Notes: generated by a model from the sequence alone, not told the origin. Numbered from the stretch's first letter, positions 1-6,001 are shown. The stretch is DNA of 6,706 bases from Ruminococcaceae bacterium UBA5391 (GCA_002410755.1 DHOL01000034.1:1-6706); one strand, 5' to 3'. A program made the numbers and translations.

Positions 1-1
1 T

Positions 2-136
2 GACCAGTTGCAATGCGATGTAAAGAATATCAAAGAAGATGCAGCAATTACACGCACAGCAACTAATACCTTGCTCGACTGGGCAGAAAAGGCTCAGGTA
101 GAGGTAAAAATTCCACTATACCGCAAAGCCGAATAA
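2..136 (+). CDS. C-terminal fragment of an unrecognised protein (5' end outside window)
   Basis: An open frame enters from the left edge and reads 44 codons to a TAA at 134-136. The visible tail is hydrophilic and mostly helical-looking (charged Lys/Glu/Asp, a segment LLDWAEKAQVEV, ending IPLYRKAE). There is no membrane segment, metal motif or other signature that I can name. It lies on the same strand as the serine recombinase and inside the presumed mobile element, so it is probably an element-borne gene, but that is inference from position. No T-tailed hairpin follows closely. The nearest strong hairpin is at 403-454. I do not recognise the family. The frame itself is believable because it is open from the edge, has normal codon use and stops cleanly before AT-rich non-coding sequence. 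Confidence 0.55.
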   Translation, partial: DQLQCDVKNIKEDAAITRTATNTLLDWAEKAQVEVKIPLYRKAE

Positions 137-396
137 AAATTATCGATTCAACTTGTTATGGATGCGCTTCTGAAAGGGAGCGCCAGTTTGTCGAAAAAAT
201 TCAGCGAAAGGTCAATTTTAGTAGGATAATTAGGATTGAGAAATGTTGCAAAAAGGAGAAAAACGGACTAGTGTGCAGGGAAGCAATATTAACCGCTTTT
301 TTCTGGCTTGCAATATAGTATTGACGAATAATCTGCCCCAAAGACTTGCTTAAAACATCTGGATATGTAGCACTCCATGATTACCATTGCAAAATC
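137..396. other. AT-rich non-coding stretch, no convincing gene
   Basis: This gap follows the leftmost coding fragment. The only structures I see are a small stem with a GAAA tetraloop (164-171 pairing with 176-183, with two G-U pairs) and a short dyad CAATA-TAG-TATTG at 311-323. Neither has a T-tract, so neither looks like a terminator. A GGAG at 255-258 is followed 12-14 bases later by GTG codons opening only very short frames, which I do not call. No tRNA or known riboswitch is apparent by eye. Confidence 0.4.
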
Positions 397-402
397 GTGG
401 GC

Positions 403-454
403 AAAATGCTCAGGCTCCTGCCTTTTTTATAGAGGACAGGAGCCTGAGCATTTT
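403..454. terminator. 18-bp perfect inverted repeat, probable (bidirectional) terminator
   Basis: Arms 403-420 and 437-454 are exact reverse complements (core ATGCTCAGGCTCCTG), with a 16-base loop at 421-436. The A-rich and T-rich arm ends give TTTT on the 3' side in both directions, and on the plus strand the run continues as TTTTCTTT. On the minus strand it lies 45 bases past the stop of the 64-aa gene at 499-693, which fits a terminator for that gene. On the plus strand it could stop transcription arriving from the left. Outer arms 397-404 and 465-472 (GTGGGCAA / TTGCCCAC) extend the structure. Confidence 0.7.
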
Positions 455-470
455 CTTTGCGGGCTTGCCC

Positions 471-498
471 ACCCATACCTGCAAAAGCAGGCATGGGT
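471..498 (-). repeat. 12-bp hairpin abutting the stop codon of the 64-aa gene
   Basis: Arms 471-482 and 487-498 (ACCCATACCTGC / GCAGGCATGGGT) surround an AAAA loop. In DNA there is one mismatch. Read as minus-strand RNA that position is a G-U pair, so the stem is complete. It begins immediately after the TAA of the minus-strand gene and has no U-tract. It could therefore be a 3'-end mRNA stabiliser or a pause hairpin ahead of the terminator at 403-454, rather than a terminator itself. Confidence 0.5.
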
Positions 499-693
499 TT
501 ATCCGGTTTGTGTTAACTTTATCTTATTGTCTCCCCAGTCGAGAGTTACCTGAACCGGGTGCCCGGCGAGTTCACTCATAGCGCTTTCACAGACACTGCG
601 CAGGCGCTCCCGGTTCTGTGCAATCTGCTTCGGCGTACCCGGCAAGATATGTGCTACAATCGTTGGTTTCCCTATATCTCTTTTCTTCGGCAT
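499..693 (-). CDS. small hypothetical protein, 64 aa, element-borne
   Basis: The 64-codon gene runs from ATG at 693 to TAA at 499-501. It looks real. An SD-like AGGGAG (704-709) sits 10 bases before the ATG. The protein has a natural composition: a basic N-terminus (MPKKRD), a beta-like stretch (KPTIVAHILPGTP), an amphipathic helix rich in Gln/Glu/Arg (about residues 22-43) and a second beta-like stretch (HPVQVTLDWGD). Two hairpins, one of them terminator-like, follow its stop. There is no signal peptide, membrane segment or Cys pair. I do not recognise a named family. Its size and its place beside a serine recombinase suggest an accessory protein of the mobile element (for example a small DNA-binding, excision or regulatory factor), but nothing in the sequence proves a function. 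It is oriented away from the recombinase, so it must be transcribed separately. Confidence 0.65.
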   Translation of the reverse strand: MPKKRDIGKPTIVAHILPGTPKQIAQNRERLRSVCESAMSELAGHPVQVTLDWGDNKIKLTQTG

Positions 694-799
694 GGAGCAT
701 CATCTCCCTGCAAATGGTATGCGCTGCTGATTGTACAACTTGCTAAAACTTATTTACACGATCAATGTGCACAAGTCCGCCATCCCTATTTCCAGAACA

Positions 800-886
800 T
801 TATTGCAATATTTGACCAATGGCAAGAGCAATGCCCCCAATTTTAACACTGCACCGCGCCATTTTAGCTTTTAAATTCGATAACAT
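800..886 (-). CDS. possible 28-aa hydrophobic peptide (uncertain)
   Basis: A short minus-strand frame runs from ATG at 886 to TAA at 800-802. It has a basic first half (three Lys and one Arg within residues 6-15, plus one Cys) and a hydrophobic, glycine-containing second half (IGGIALAIGQIL). This layout resembles small membrane-active peptides, but the hydrophobic part is only about 13 residues. Upstream there is no good SD, only GAAAG-like purines. It could be a real small peptide, a remnant of a larger decayed gene, or chance. It lies in the otherwise gene-free stretch 694-982, on the same strand as the 64-aa gene and upstream of it. Confidence 0.2.
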   Translation of the reverse strand: MLSNLKAKMARCSVKIGGIALAIGQILQ

Positions 887-942
887 TTTGCTTCGATCTT
901 TCTGATAGTGCATAAGCATTACTAGTGCGTATAACACAATAA

Positions 943-976
943 TTCCCCTGTTCCGGTAAAAGCCGAAGCAGGGGAA
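943..976 (+). promoter_or_regulatory. hairpin that sequesters the SD of the 983-1093 ORF
   Basis: Arms 943-956 and 963-976 (TTCCCCTGTTCCGG / CCGAAGCAGGGGAA) form a 14-position stem in plus-strand RNA. It has 12 Watson-Crick pairs, one U-G pair and one mismatch, around a 6-base loop. The 3' arm contains AGGGGAA (970-976), which is the SD for the GTG at 983. Folding would hide that SD. No U-tract follows, so it is not a typical intrinsic terminator on this strand. Translation control of the small ORF is inference. Confidence 0.45.
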
Positions 977-982
977 GATACC

Positions 983-1093
983 GTGAAAACACAGTTGCTA
1001 AAAAATTATGAAGCTCTGAATTCTGAGGGCCGAGAATGGTTATATATACTCGGACGGCCTTGTATCCTCTGGAAACTTCAGAGAGATAATTGA
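983..1093 (+). CDS. small ORF, 36 aa, leader or remnant gene upstream of the recombinase
   Basis: The ORF starts at GTG 983, with AGGGG(AA) at 970-976 giving a well-placed SD, and runs to TGA at 1091-1093. The peptide begins KTQLLKNYEALNSEGREWL. The Tyr-x-x-Leu-Asn-x-Glu-Gly-Arg stretch resembles the helix that follows the HTH domain in many XRE-type phage and ICE regulators, but no HTH is present here. It could thus be a remnant of such a regulator or an independent small protein. The last third (LGRPCILWKLQRDN) looks less protein-like. Its stop lies 75 bases before the recombinase ATG on the same strand, so it could act as a leader ORF for the recombinase transcript. A stem at 1063-1087 (TATCCTCTG with CAGAG-A-GATA) overlaps its 3' end. 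Certainty is low because the frame is short. Confidence 0.35.
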   Translation: MKTQLLKNYEALNSEGREWLYILGRPCILWKLQRDN

Positions 1094-1110
1094 AACTTTT
1101 GCGGCTAGTA

Positions 1111-1126
1111 TGTCAATTATTTGACA
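1111..1126 (+). promoter_or_regulatory. palindromic operator-like site with a consensus -35 hexamer
   Basis: TGTCAA-TTAT-TTGACA is a perfect inverted repeat (6-bp arms, 4-bp centre), 43 bases before the recombinase ATG. Its right arm is the exact sigma-A -35 consensus. Downstream -10 candidates are poor (for example TACTCT at 1142, spacing 15), so the promoter assignment is weak. The dyad is a plausible binding site for a dimeric repressor, or for the recombinase itself, controlling recombinase expression. Confidence 0.4.
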
Positions 1127-1168
1127 GCGTAAACATATATCTACTCTTTGAAAGAGGTAGCAATTAAA

Positions 1169-2659
1169 ATGACTGTTGCCATGTATCTGCGTAAGTCCCG
1201 TGCGGAAGAACTGACTGATACGGTCGATGAAACGCTCAAGCGCCATAAAATTACTTTGCTGGAATTTGCCCAGAAAAACGGGCTGACCGTATCGGAAATT
1301 TATGAAGAGGTCGTGTCCGGAGAGAGCCTTTATGCCCGCCCGCAGATGCTTAGGCTGCTGGCAGATGTAGGAAATGGCCTGTACAGCGCCGTCCTGTGCA
1401 TGGATATCGACCGGCTCGGACGTGGTTCCATGAGCGACCAGGGTGTCATTCTGGAAACCCTGAAAAACTCCGGCACAAAAATCATTACTCCGCGAAAGGT
1501 CTATGACCTGAACAACGATATGGATGAGACATATTCGGAATTTGAGTCCTTCATGGCCCGGCAGGAACTGAAAATAATTAAGCGCCGAATGCAGCGCGGT
1601 ATCAAGCGTACGATTGAAGACGGCGGATATATTGCCAACGCGCCGTACGGATACCGGCGTGCATATATCGACAAGCGTCCAACGCTGGAAATTAAGGATG
1701 ATGAAGCAAAATTTGTCCGTATGATGTTCGACCTCTACGCCAATCAGGGATATGGCTGCCAGCGAATTGCGGACACCATCAACGCCTTGGGTGCTAAGCC
1801 TCACCGTTCTGACCGGTTTGTCCGGATATCCATTATGAAGATTCTTAAAAACCCGGCATATATTGGGAAAATCGTCTGGAACCAGAAAACGCAGATCCGG
1901 AAAGGGACAAAGGAAGGCGCCAAGACAAAGTTCATTTATCATCCGCGCAGTCAATGGACTATTGTAAATGGACTTCAAAAGCCAATTATCAGTTTGGAAC
2001 TATTTAAAAAAACACAACAGGCGATTGCATTGCATACACACCCGCCAAGCAATACCGGTCAAGTTGAAAACCCGCTCGCCGGCTTAGTATACTGTAATCA
2101 CTGTGGCAGACTGATGCAGCGTCAAGTCGTCCGGAATGGTGGCACATTCCTGATGTGTACAAAGCGCGGCTGTATGGTATCCAGCTCCCTTACGCTTGTT
2201 GAAAAAGCTGTTCTGACCGAGTTAGAGAGTAAATTGGAAACTGTATCCGTAAAAACAAAAGACAAAACCGATTTATGGGAAGCTCAGCACTCTGAAACCA
2301 TAAAAAGCTTAGATGAAGAGTGCTTAACCGTGGATCGTCAATTAAGCAGGCTTCACGATTTTCTGGAACAGGGAATTTACACCGTTGATGTTTTTCTCCA
2401 GCGCCAAAAGCTGTTAAACGAAAAGTTGGAAAAGATAAAATCGTATCGGGAACGTTTCATGAAAAAACAAAAGCCGTTAAACCTGAAGGTACAGGCATCC
2501 GAAATTGAAACTGTTCTCAACCTATACAAAAGTTCTTCTCCGCAGAAACGAAACGAACTGCTGAAAACCGTTATCAGCAAGATTGTCTACAGCAAACAAA
2601 AGGGTGCGAGGCCCAATGAATTTACGTTGGAATTCTTTTTTGTGCCATTTTACTTATAA
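1169..2659 (+). CDS. large serine recombinase (site-specific integrase/excisionase of the element)
   Basis: The protein is 496 aa, within the usual range of large serine recombinases. The resolvase-type catalytic domain covers about residues 1-145: MYLRKSR with nucleophile Ser10 and Arg8, VVSGES around 48-53, and DIDRLGRG at 79-86 with the conserved arginines. The recombinase DNA-binding domain starts near NAPYGYRR (157-164) and runs to about 280. A zinc ribbon follows with Cys309/Cys312 and Cys330/Cys335. A charged coiled-coil-like region (about 368-433) precedes the C-terminal VISKIVYS strand typical of the family. I chose ATG 1169 because AAAGAGG (1151-1157) precedes it and the family motif follows directly. 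A TTG at 1148 would add seven residues with no SD. Such enzymes catalyse attP x attB recombination through a Ser-DNA link with a 2-bp exchange. The gene ends right at the presumed junction with an interrupted host gene, the usual place for the integrase. All catalytic residues I can check are intact, so it is probably active. Confidence 0.95.
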   Translation: MTVAMYLRKSRAEELTDTVDETLKRHKITLLEFAQKNGLTVSEIYEEVVSGESLYARPQMLRLLADVGNGLYSAVLCMDIDRLGRGSMSDQGVILETLKNSGTKIITPRKVYDLNNDMDETYSEFESFMARQELKIIKRRMQRGIKRTIEDGGYIANAPYGYRRAYIDKRPTLEIKDDEAKFVRMMFDLYANQGYGCQRIADTINALGAKPHRSDRFVRISIMKILKNPAYIGKIVWNQKTQIRKGTKEGAKTKFIYHPRSQWTIVNGLQKPIISLELFKKTQQAIALHTHPPSNTGQVENPLAGLVYCNHCGRLMQRQVVRNGGTFLMCTKRGCMVSSSLTLVEKAVLTELESKLETVSVKTKDKTDLWEAQHSETIKSLDEECLTVDRQLSRLHDFLEQGIYTVDVFLQRQKLLNEKLEKIKSYRERFMKKQKPLNLKVQASEIETVLNLYKSSSPQKRNELLKTVISKIVYSKQKGARPNEFTLEFFFVPFYL

Positions 2660-2690
2660 CATGTATCTTCTTATAGTAAAGAATATCTTG
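2650..2690. other. presumed attachment junction (attL/attR-type) of the serine recombinase
   Basis: The crossover must lie near here if the recombinase stop (2657-2659) belongs to the element and the frame from 2660 belongs to the host gene. A weak dyad (TTCTTA-TAG-TAAAGAA, one bulged base, about 2668-2683) sits here, and attachment sites of this class are often imperfect inverted repeats. The exact 2-bp core cannot be set without the other junction or the empty site. Confidence 0.4.
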
Positions 2691-3385
2691 AGGACCGCAG
2701 AGTCTACTTTACACCCGACAAACATGAGCTGATTGAACAGGCAACCAATGTGCGCATCCGCAGTGCCGAAGTTATCAAAGCATTTCTCCATCTGGAACCT
2801 GTTCCCTTTAATCAGGGTTTTTACGCAGTAGACCTAAACTTTTTCCTCGACGTTTGCCTTGACCTCTTCACGCCGCAGACAGCCTGCCCGACTATTGTAC
2901 ACGGTGTCTGCATGGCAAACAAACGTGTAATCCTGTTTGGCAGCGAAGGAAATGTCAAAATGTTTTCTTCCGGCCGCAACCCCGAAGATCCTGACGTAGA
3001 GCTTTCAACCGGTAAGGTCCTCCCCAAAGCGACCTGCATGGTTTCTGAGCCTATTGGTCTTTCCGCAAAGATTTGCGACCGTCCGCCTCAGGGAAGCGAC
3101 ATTTGCAGCAAAATTCCAAGCAGTGTCTGTTCCCTTTACGGTGCCGAGTTCGATTACAGCAGTACTCGCGCTGTCTACGCAACGATTGGTATGTTTACCA
3201 TTGTTCAGCTTGTACGCACAGTCCCAATGTTGATCCCTACCTACGAATTCTATGTACCGGATAAGGAGACTGTCCCAACTTCCGACAGCCCACGGGAAAT
3301 GTTCCGCAAAATTGAATTTCCAACCGGTGATTTCTTCCCACCAAATGTTGCGGAAACAAGCCATAAGGAAAATAGAAAAGGCTGA
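2660..3385 (+). pseudogene. 5'-truncated gene for an unknown conserved-looking protein, split by the element
   Basis: From 2660 there are 241 open codons to TGA at 3383-3385. The first in-frame start is a GTG at 2750 with no good SD, yet the 30 codons before it read as normal protein (YSKEYLEDRRVYFTP, then HELIEQATN). The true start therefore lay further upstream and was removed by the insertion. The protein is soluble-looking and rich in predicted strand (GFYAVDLNFFLDVCLDL, then KRVILFGSEGNVKMFSS). It has seven Cys scattered through the middle and ends with an FPTGDFFPPN motif. There is no signal peptide or clear membrane helix, though IGMFTIVQLVRTVPMLIP is hydrophobic. I do not recognise a named family, and the function is unknown. 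If GTG 2750 is used, a 211-aa shortened protein could still be made. Its transcription would now come only from the recombinase side. It ends at the terminator at 3392-3430, convergent with pcrA. Confidence 0.6.
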
Positions 3386-3391
3386 AAAGAA

Positions 3392-3430
3392 AAAAATCCC
3401 CATCCGGTTTTTGAGCGGATGGGGATTTTT
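3392..3430. terminator. bidirectional intrinsic terminator between convergent genes
   Basis: A perfect 15-bp stem has arms 3392-3406 and 3416-3430 (AAAAATCCCCATCCG / CGGATGGGGATTTTT) around a 9-base loop. T-runs lie on the 3' side in both directions. It sits 7 bases past the stop of the interrupted plus-strand gene and 7 bases past the stop of the minus-strand helicase gene, so it serves both. Confidence 0.92.
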
Positions 3431-3436
3431 ACGGTT

Positions 3437-5866
3437 TCAGCGCTTTTGGAGACGCGCAAAATTCGCCATTAATTTTTTTGTGCCATATTTTTCAAATGCA
3501 ATTTCAAGTAATGTATCATTCCCTATCTGATCCGCAGAAAGGACCATACCATTTCCAAATGTGCGGTGGAAAACAGCGTCGCCCACATGAAATACGGTGC
3601 CGGACGGCTTTGGTGTTACAGGCTGAACAGGGGAAAAGCCATGCAAACCTGCTCTGGGCCTTTTCCCTGAAGGAGCAGAAGAAAGCGGGCTGCCATGCAG
3701 ACTTCCAAGGCTATCCGCACGGGTATATTCTATCAGTTCCTCAGGAATTTCTTTCAGAAACCGGGAAGGAAGATTGCGCTGGCTGCTTCCAAAAATCACA
3801 CGGGAAACGGCATTTACAATATGAAGCTCTTGCTTCGCACGCGTAATGGCAACGTAGGCAAGGCGGCGTTCCTCCTCAACTTCCTCAGGATGAAACATCA
3901 CCTGCATTCCAGGAAAAATGCCTTCCTCAAAGCCAGGCAGAAATACAACGGGGAATTCAAGGCCTTTCGCAGAGTGCATCGTCATCAGGACAACGCTGTC
4001 TGAAGAGGCATCATAATTGTCAATATCGGTAAGAAGTTGAACTTCTTCCAGATAGTCGGAAAGCCCTGCTTCCTTCCCGTTTGCTTCTGCAAAACGGACC
4101 AGATGGGAGGCAAGCTCATTCACATTGTCAATCCGGTCCTGCGCATCTTTTTCTCCGGAGGCCGCCAGTGCTTCGATGTAGCCCGTTTTTTCGAGGAGCA
4201 TGCTGTAAAGCTCGGAAAGGCTCGTTTTCCCATCGGAAGCAATGCTAGAAAGTTCCGCAATCATTGACGCAAAATCCATCAGCTTTTTCGCGGAACGCTG
4301 AAGCGGTTCATATTCGTCCGCATGGGAAATCACATAGAAAAGACTTTCGCCGGTACCGGAGGCGATTGCCTGCGCCTCGGCTACAGTCCTCTCACCAATA
4401 GTGCGTTTCGGGCTGTTGATGATGCGGACCAGACGTGCCTCGTCGTTCGGATTGCTGATTACGCTCAGGTATGCAATCATGTCACGGATTTCCCTCAGCT
4501 CAAAGAAGCGGTGCCCGCCCACAATACGGTGCGGAATAGAGGATTTTGTGAAAATCCGCTCAATCGTATTTGACTGCGAATTCATGCGGTAAAGCACTGC
4601 ATAATCAGAAAATTTTCGGCCCGCGGCAACACCGGAAAGAATTTCCTTAGCAATATAGTCCGCTTCATCTTCTTCATTTCCCGCCGTATGGACACTGATT
4701 TTCGAGCCGCGCGGATTTTCCGTCCAGAGTGTTTTCCCCTTTCGGTTCTCATTGTTTTTAATGACAGAGTTGGCAGCGTCAAGAATATTCTTTGTAGAAC
4801 GGTAATTCTGTTCAAGCCGGATAACTTTTGCATCCGGAAATGTTTTTTCAAAACTGAGGATATTTTCAATCGTCGCACCACGGAATTGGTAAATGCTTTG
4901 GTCATCATCACCCACTACGCAGAGGTTCTTGTATTTCCCTGAAAGCATGTTGACAAGCAGGTACTGTGCATGGCTGGTATCCTGGTACTCATCCACCATG
5001 ACATAACGGAAGCGCTCCTGATAATGCGTCAGAATATCCGGATCTTTACGGAACAGTTCAATAGTACAGAAAATCAGGTCATCAAAATCCATGGCATCGG
5101 CTTCTTTCAGCTTTCTCTGATAAAGACGATACATTTCGCCGATTTTTGCAAGCCGGAGGTCGCTCCCTGCGGCACGGTAGTATTCGTCCGGCCCAACCAT
5201 GGAGTCTTTTGCGTGGGATATTTCCGTTAGTACAGACCGATATGGAATTTTCCTGTCATCAACCTTCAGAGCTTTCTGGCAGTCTTTAATTAACCGTTTG
5301 GAGTCATCCGAGTCATAGATTGTAAAATGTTTGGTGTAGCCGAGCCTGTCCGCATCGCGGCGCAGCATCCGTGCACACATGGAATGGAAGGTGGAAGCCC
5401 AGACTTCCTCTCCTTTCGGCCCAAGAATACCGGAAAGGCGTTCCTTCAGCTCGTTTGCCGCTTTGTTTGTAAAAGTAATGGCAAGGATGCGCCACGGCTC
5501 GCACGGCTCCACGGCAAGTGCCCGGCGAAGCTCATCAGGCAACGGCTCTTCCCTCTCAAGGCAGCCTGAAACAGCCTCTGCATCATCGCCGCTCATCTGA
5601 GAAACATCGCGGCTCCGGTACGCATTGCCATATCGGACAAGAGCTGCTGCGCGGTTGACAAGGACGGTCGTCTTACCGCTTCCCGCGCCGGCAAGGATAA
5701 GGAGCGGCCCATTTATTTGGAATACGGCTTCCTTCTGGCGCTCATTCATCCGGGAAAACTCCCGCTCCAAAACCTTTTTCCGCAAATCAATTTTCCTCTG
5801 TTCTGTCCACTCCGTCAACAAACCCACCGCCAAATCAAAATTTTCCGAATACGAGTCCGAAATCAT
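3437..5866 (-). CDS. pcrA: ATP-dependent DNA helicase PcrA/UvrD (superfamily 1A)
   Basis: Taking ATG 5866, the protein has 809 aa and all SF1A motifs: Q motif FSRMNERQKEAV (37-48), Walker A GAGSGKT (60-66), Ia AITFTNKAA (129-137), Walker B DEYQ (292-295), III GDDDQSIYQFRG (319-330), IV LEQNYRST (351-358), V TMHSAKGLEFPVVFLPG (629-645) and VI YVAITRAK (671-678, Arg676). A linker rich in Ser/Pro/Gly (about 718-757) leads to a C-terminal Tudor-like domain (FHVGDAVFHRTFGNG to FARLQK). In the PcrA family this domain contacts RNA polymerase. The family unwinds DNA 3'-5' in excision repair, removes RecA, and supports rolling-circle replication. About 45 residues (80-125) lie between motifs I and Ia where B. 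subtilis-type PcrA is shorter. An upstream ATG at 5992 would run the gene through the malic enzyme terminator and is rejected. Start 5866 is uncertain because the promoter is so close. TTG 5785, with AGAGG 9 bases upstream, is an alternative (782 aa). Confidence 0.95.
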   Translation of the reverse strand: MISDSYSENFDLAVGLLTEWTEQRKIDLRKKVLEREFSRMNERQKEAVFQINGPLLILAGAGSGKTTVLVNRAAALVRYGNAYRSRDVSQMSGDDAEAVSGCLEREEPLPDELRRALAVEPCEPWRILAITFTNKAANELKERLSGILGPKGEEVWASTFHSMCARMLRRDADRLGYTKHFTIYDSDDSKRLIKDCQKALKVDDRKIPYRSVLTEISHAKDSMVGPDEYYRAAGSDLRLAKIGEMYRLYQRKLKEADAMDFDDLIFCTIELFRKDPDILTHYQERFRYVMVDEYQDTSHAQYLLVNMLSGKYKNLCVVGDDDQSIYQFRGATIENILSFEKTFPDAKVIRLEQNYRSTKNILDAANSVIKNNENRKGKTLWTENPRGSKISVHTAGNEEDEADYIAKEILSGVAAGRKFSDYAVLYRMNSQSNTIERIFTKSSIPHRIVGGHRFFELREIRDMIAYLSVISNPNDEARLVRIINSPKRTIGERTVAEAQAIASGTGESLFYVISHADEYEPLQRSAKKLMDFASMIAELSSIASDGKTSLSELYSMLLEKTGYIEALAASGEKDAQDRIDNVNELASHLVRFAEANGKEAGLSDYLEEVQLLTDIDNYDASSDSVVLMTMHSAKGLEFPVVFLPGFEEGIFPGMQVMFHPEEVEEERRLAYVAITRAKQELHIVNAVSRVIFGSSQRNLPSRFLKEIPEELIEYTRADSLGSLHGSPLSSAPSGKRPRAGLHGFSPVQPVTPKPSGTVFHVGDAVFHRTFGNGMVLSADQIGNDTLLEIAFEKYGTKKLMANFARLQKR

Positions 5867-5872
5867 TGTTTC

Positions 5873-5901
5873 ATTGTAGCCGATTCCCCACAAAATATCA
5901 A
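5873..5901 (-). promoter_or_regulatory. sigma-A-like promoter of pcrA
   Basis: Read on the minus strand there is TTGATA (5901-5896), an exact 17-base spacer and TACAAT (5878-5873), each one mismatch from consensus. It lies just downstream of the malic enzyme terminator and directly before pcrA, so pcrA has its own promoter. The expected transcription start, about 7 bases past the -10, falls at 5866-5867, on the A of the proposed ATG. Confidence 0.65.
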
Positions 5902-5950
5902 GGTGCAGAAGGGTGGCGCACCCCTCTCTGCCAGCCCCAAAATATAGGAA

Positions 5951-5977
5951 AGGCGGCTCCGCGCTGCGGACCCGCCT
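5951..5977 (-). terminator. intrinsic terminator of the malic enzyme gene
   Basis: On the minus strand, AGGCGGGTCCGC and GCGGAGCCGCCT pair with a single G-G mismatch around a 3-base AGC loop. TTTCCTATATTTT follows. It begins 25 bases after the malic enzyme stop and isolates that gene from pcrA. A second, weaker hairpin with core GGGTG-GCG-CACCC (5911-5923) follows before the pcrA promoter. Confidence 0.8.
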
Positions 5978-6001
5978 AAAGAAAAATCCCATTCCAAAAA
6001 A

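Larger units (their letters stand above)
694..982. other. intergenic region between the 64-aa gene and the recombinase leader
   Basis: This divergent gap must hold the promoters for the minus-strand 64-aa gene and for the plus-strand leader/recombinase transcript. I see no clearly consensus pair. A TTGTACAA palindrome (about 732-739) lies 40 bases upstream of the 64-aa gene start and could be an operator. The weak 28-codon minus frame (800-886) and the SD hairpin (943-976) are listed separately. Nothing else is supportable. Confidence 0.35.
1..2660. mobile_element. right-hand end of an integrated element carrying a serine recombinase (left end outside window)
   Basis: The boundary is inferred. 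A serine recombinase gene stops at 2659, and the next bases open a coding frame that lacks its start, as expected where an integrase gene abuts its own attachment junction. The leftward content (small unrecognised genes on both strands, long AT-rich gaps, strong inverted repeats) differs from the compact housekeeping genes to the right. No relaxase, capsid, transposon ends or cargo are visible, so I cannot say whether this is a prophage, an ICE or a mobilisable element. Confidence 0.6.

Noticed and set aside
20..31. 12-base direct repeat GTAAAGAATATC at 20-31 and 2676-2687, considered as att core copies
   Set aside because: About one 12-base match is expected by chance in a window of this size. 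The first copy lies inside a coding fragment that ends normally, with no piece of the interrupted gene beside it.
273..353. 26-codon GTG frame after a GGAG
   Set aside because: The SD spacing is too long (14 bases), the frame is very short, and the peptide has no recognisable character.
559..846. 95-codon plus-strand frame
   Set aside because: Its first half is antisense to the better supported 64-aa minus-strand gene, there is no SD, and the translation looks random.
1040..1978. 312-codon open frame on the minus strand
   Set aside because: It is antisense to the catalytic and DNA-binding domains of a clearly functional recombinase, has no family motifs, and its composition is what a shadow frame gives.
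3478..5947. Numerous plus-strand frames of 60-120 codons across the helicase region
   Set aside because: All are antisense to pcrA, which has every SF1 motif intact, and none has independent coding signals.
5867..5992. N-terminal extension of pcrA to an ATG at 5992
   Set aside because: It would translate through the malic enzyme terminator hairpin, starts upstream of the pcrA promoter, and adds 42 residues unlike the family.
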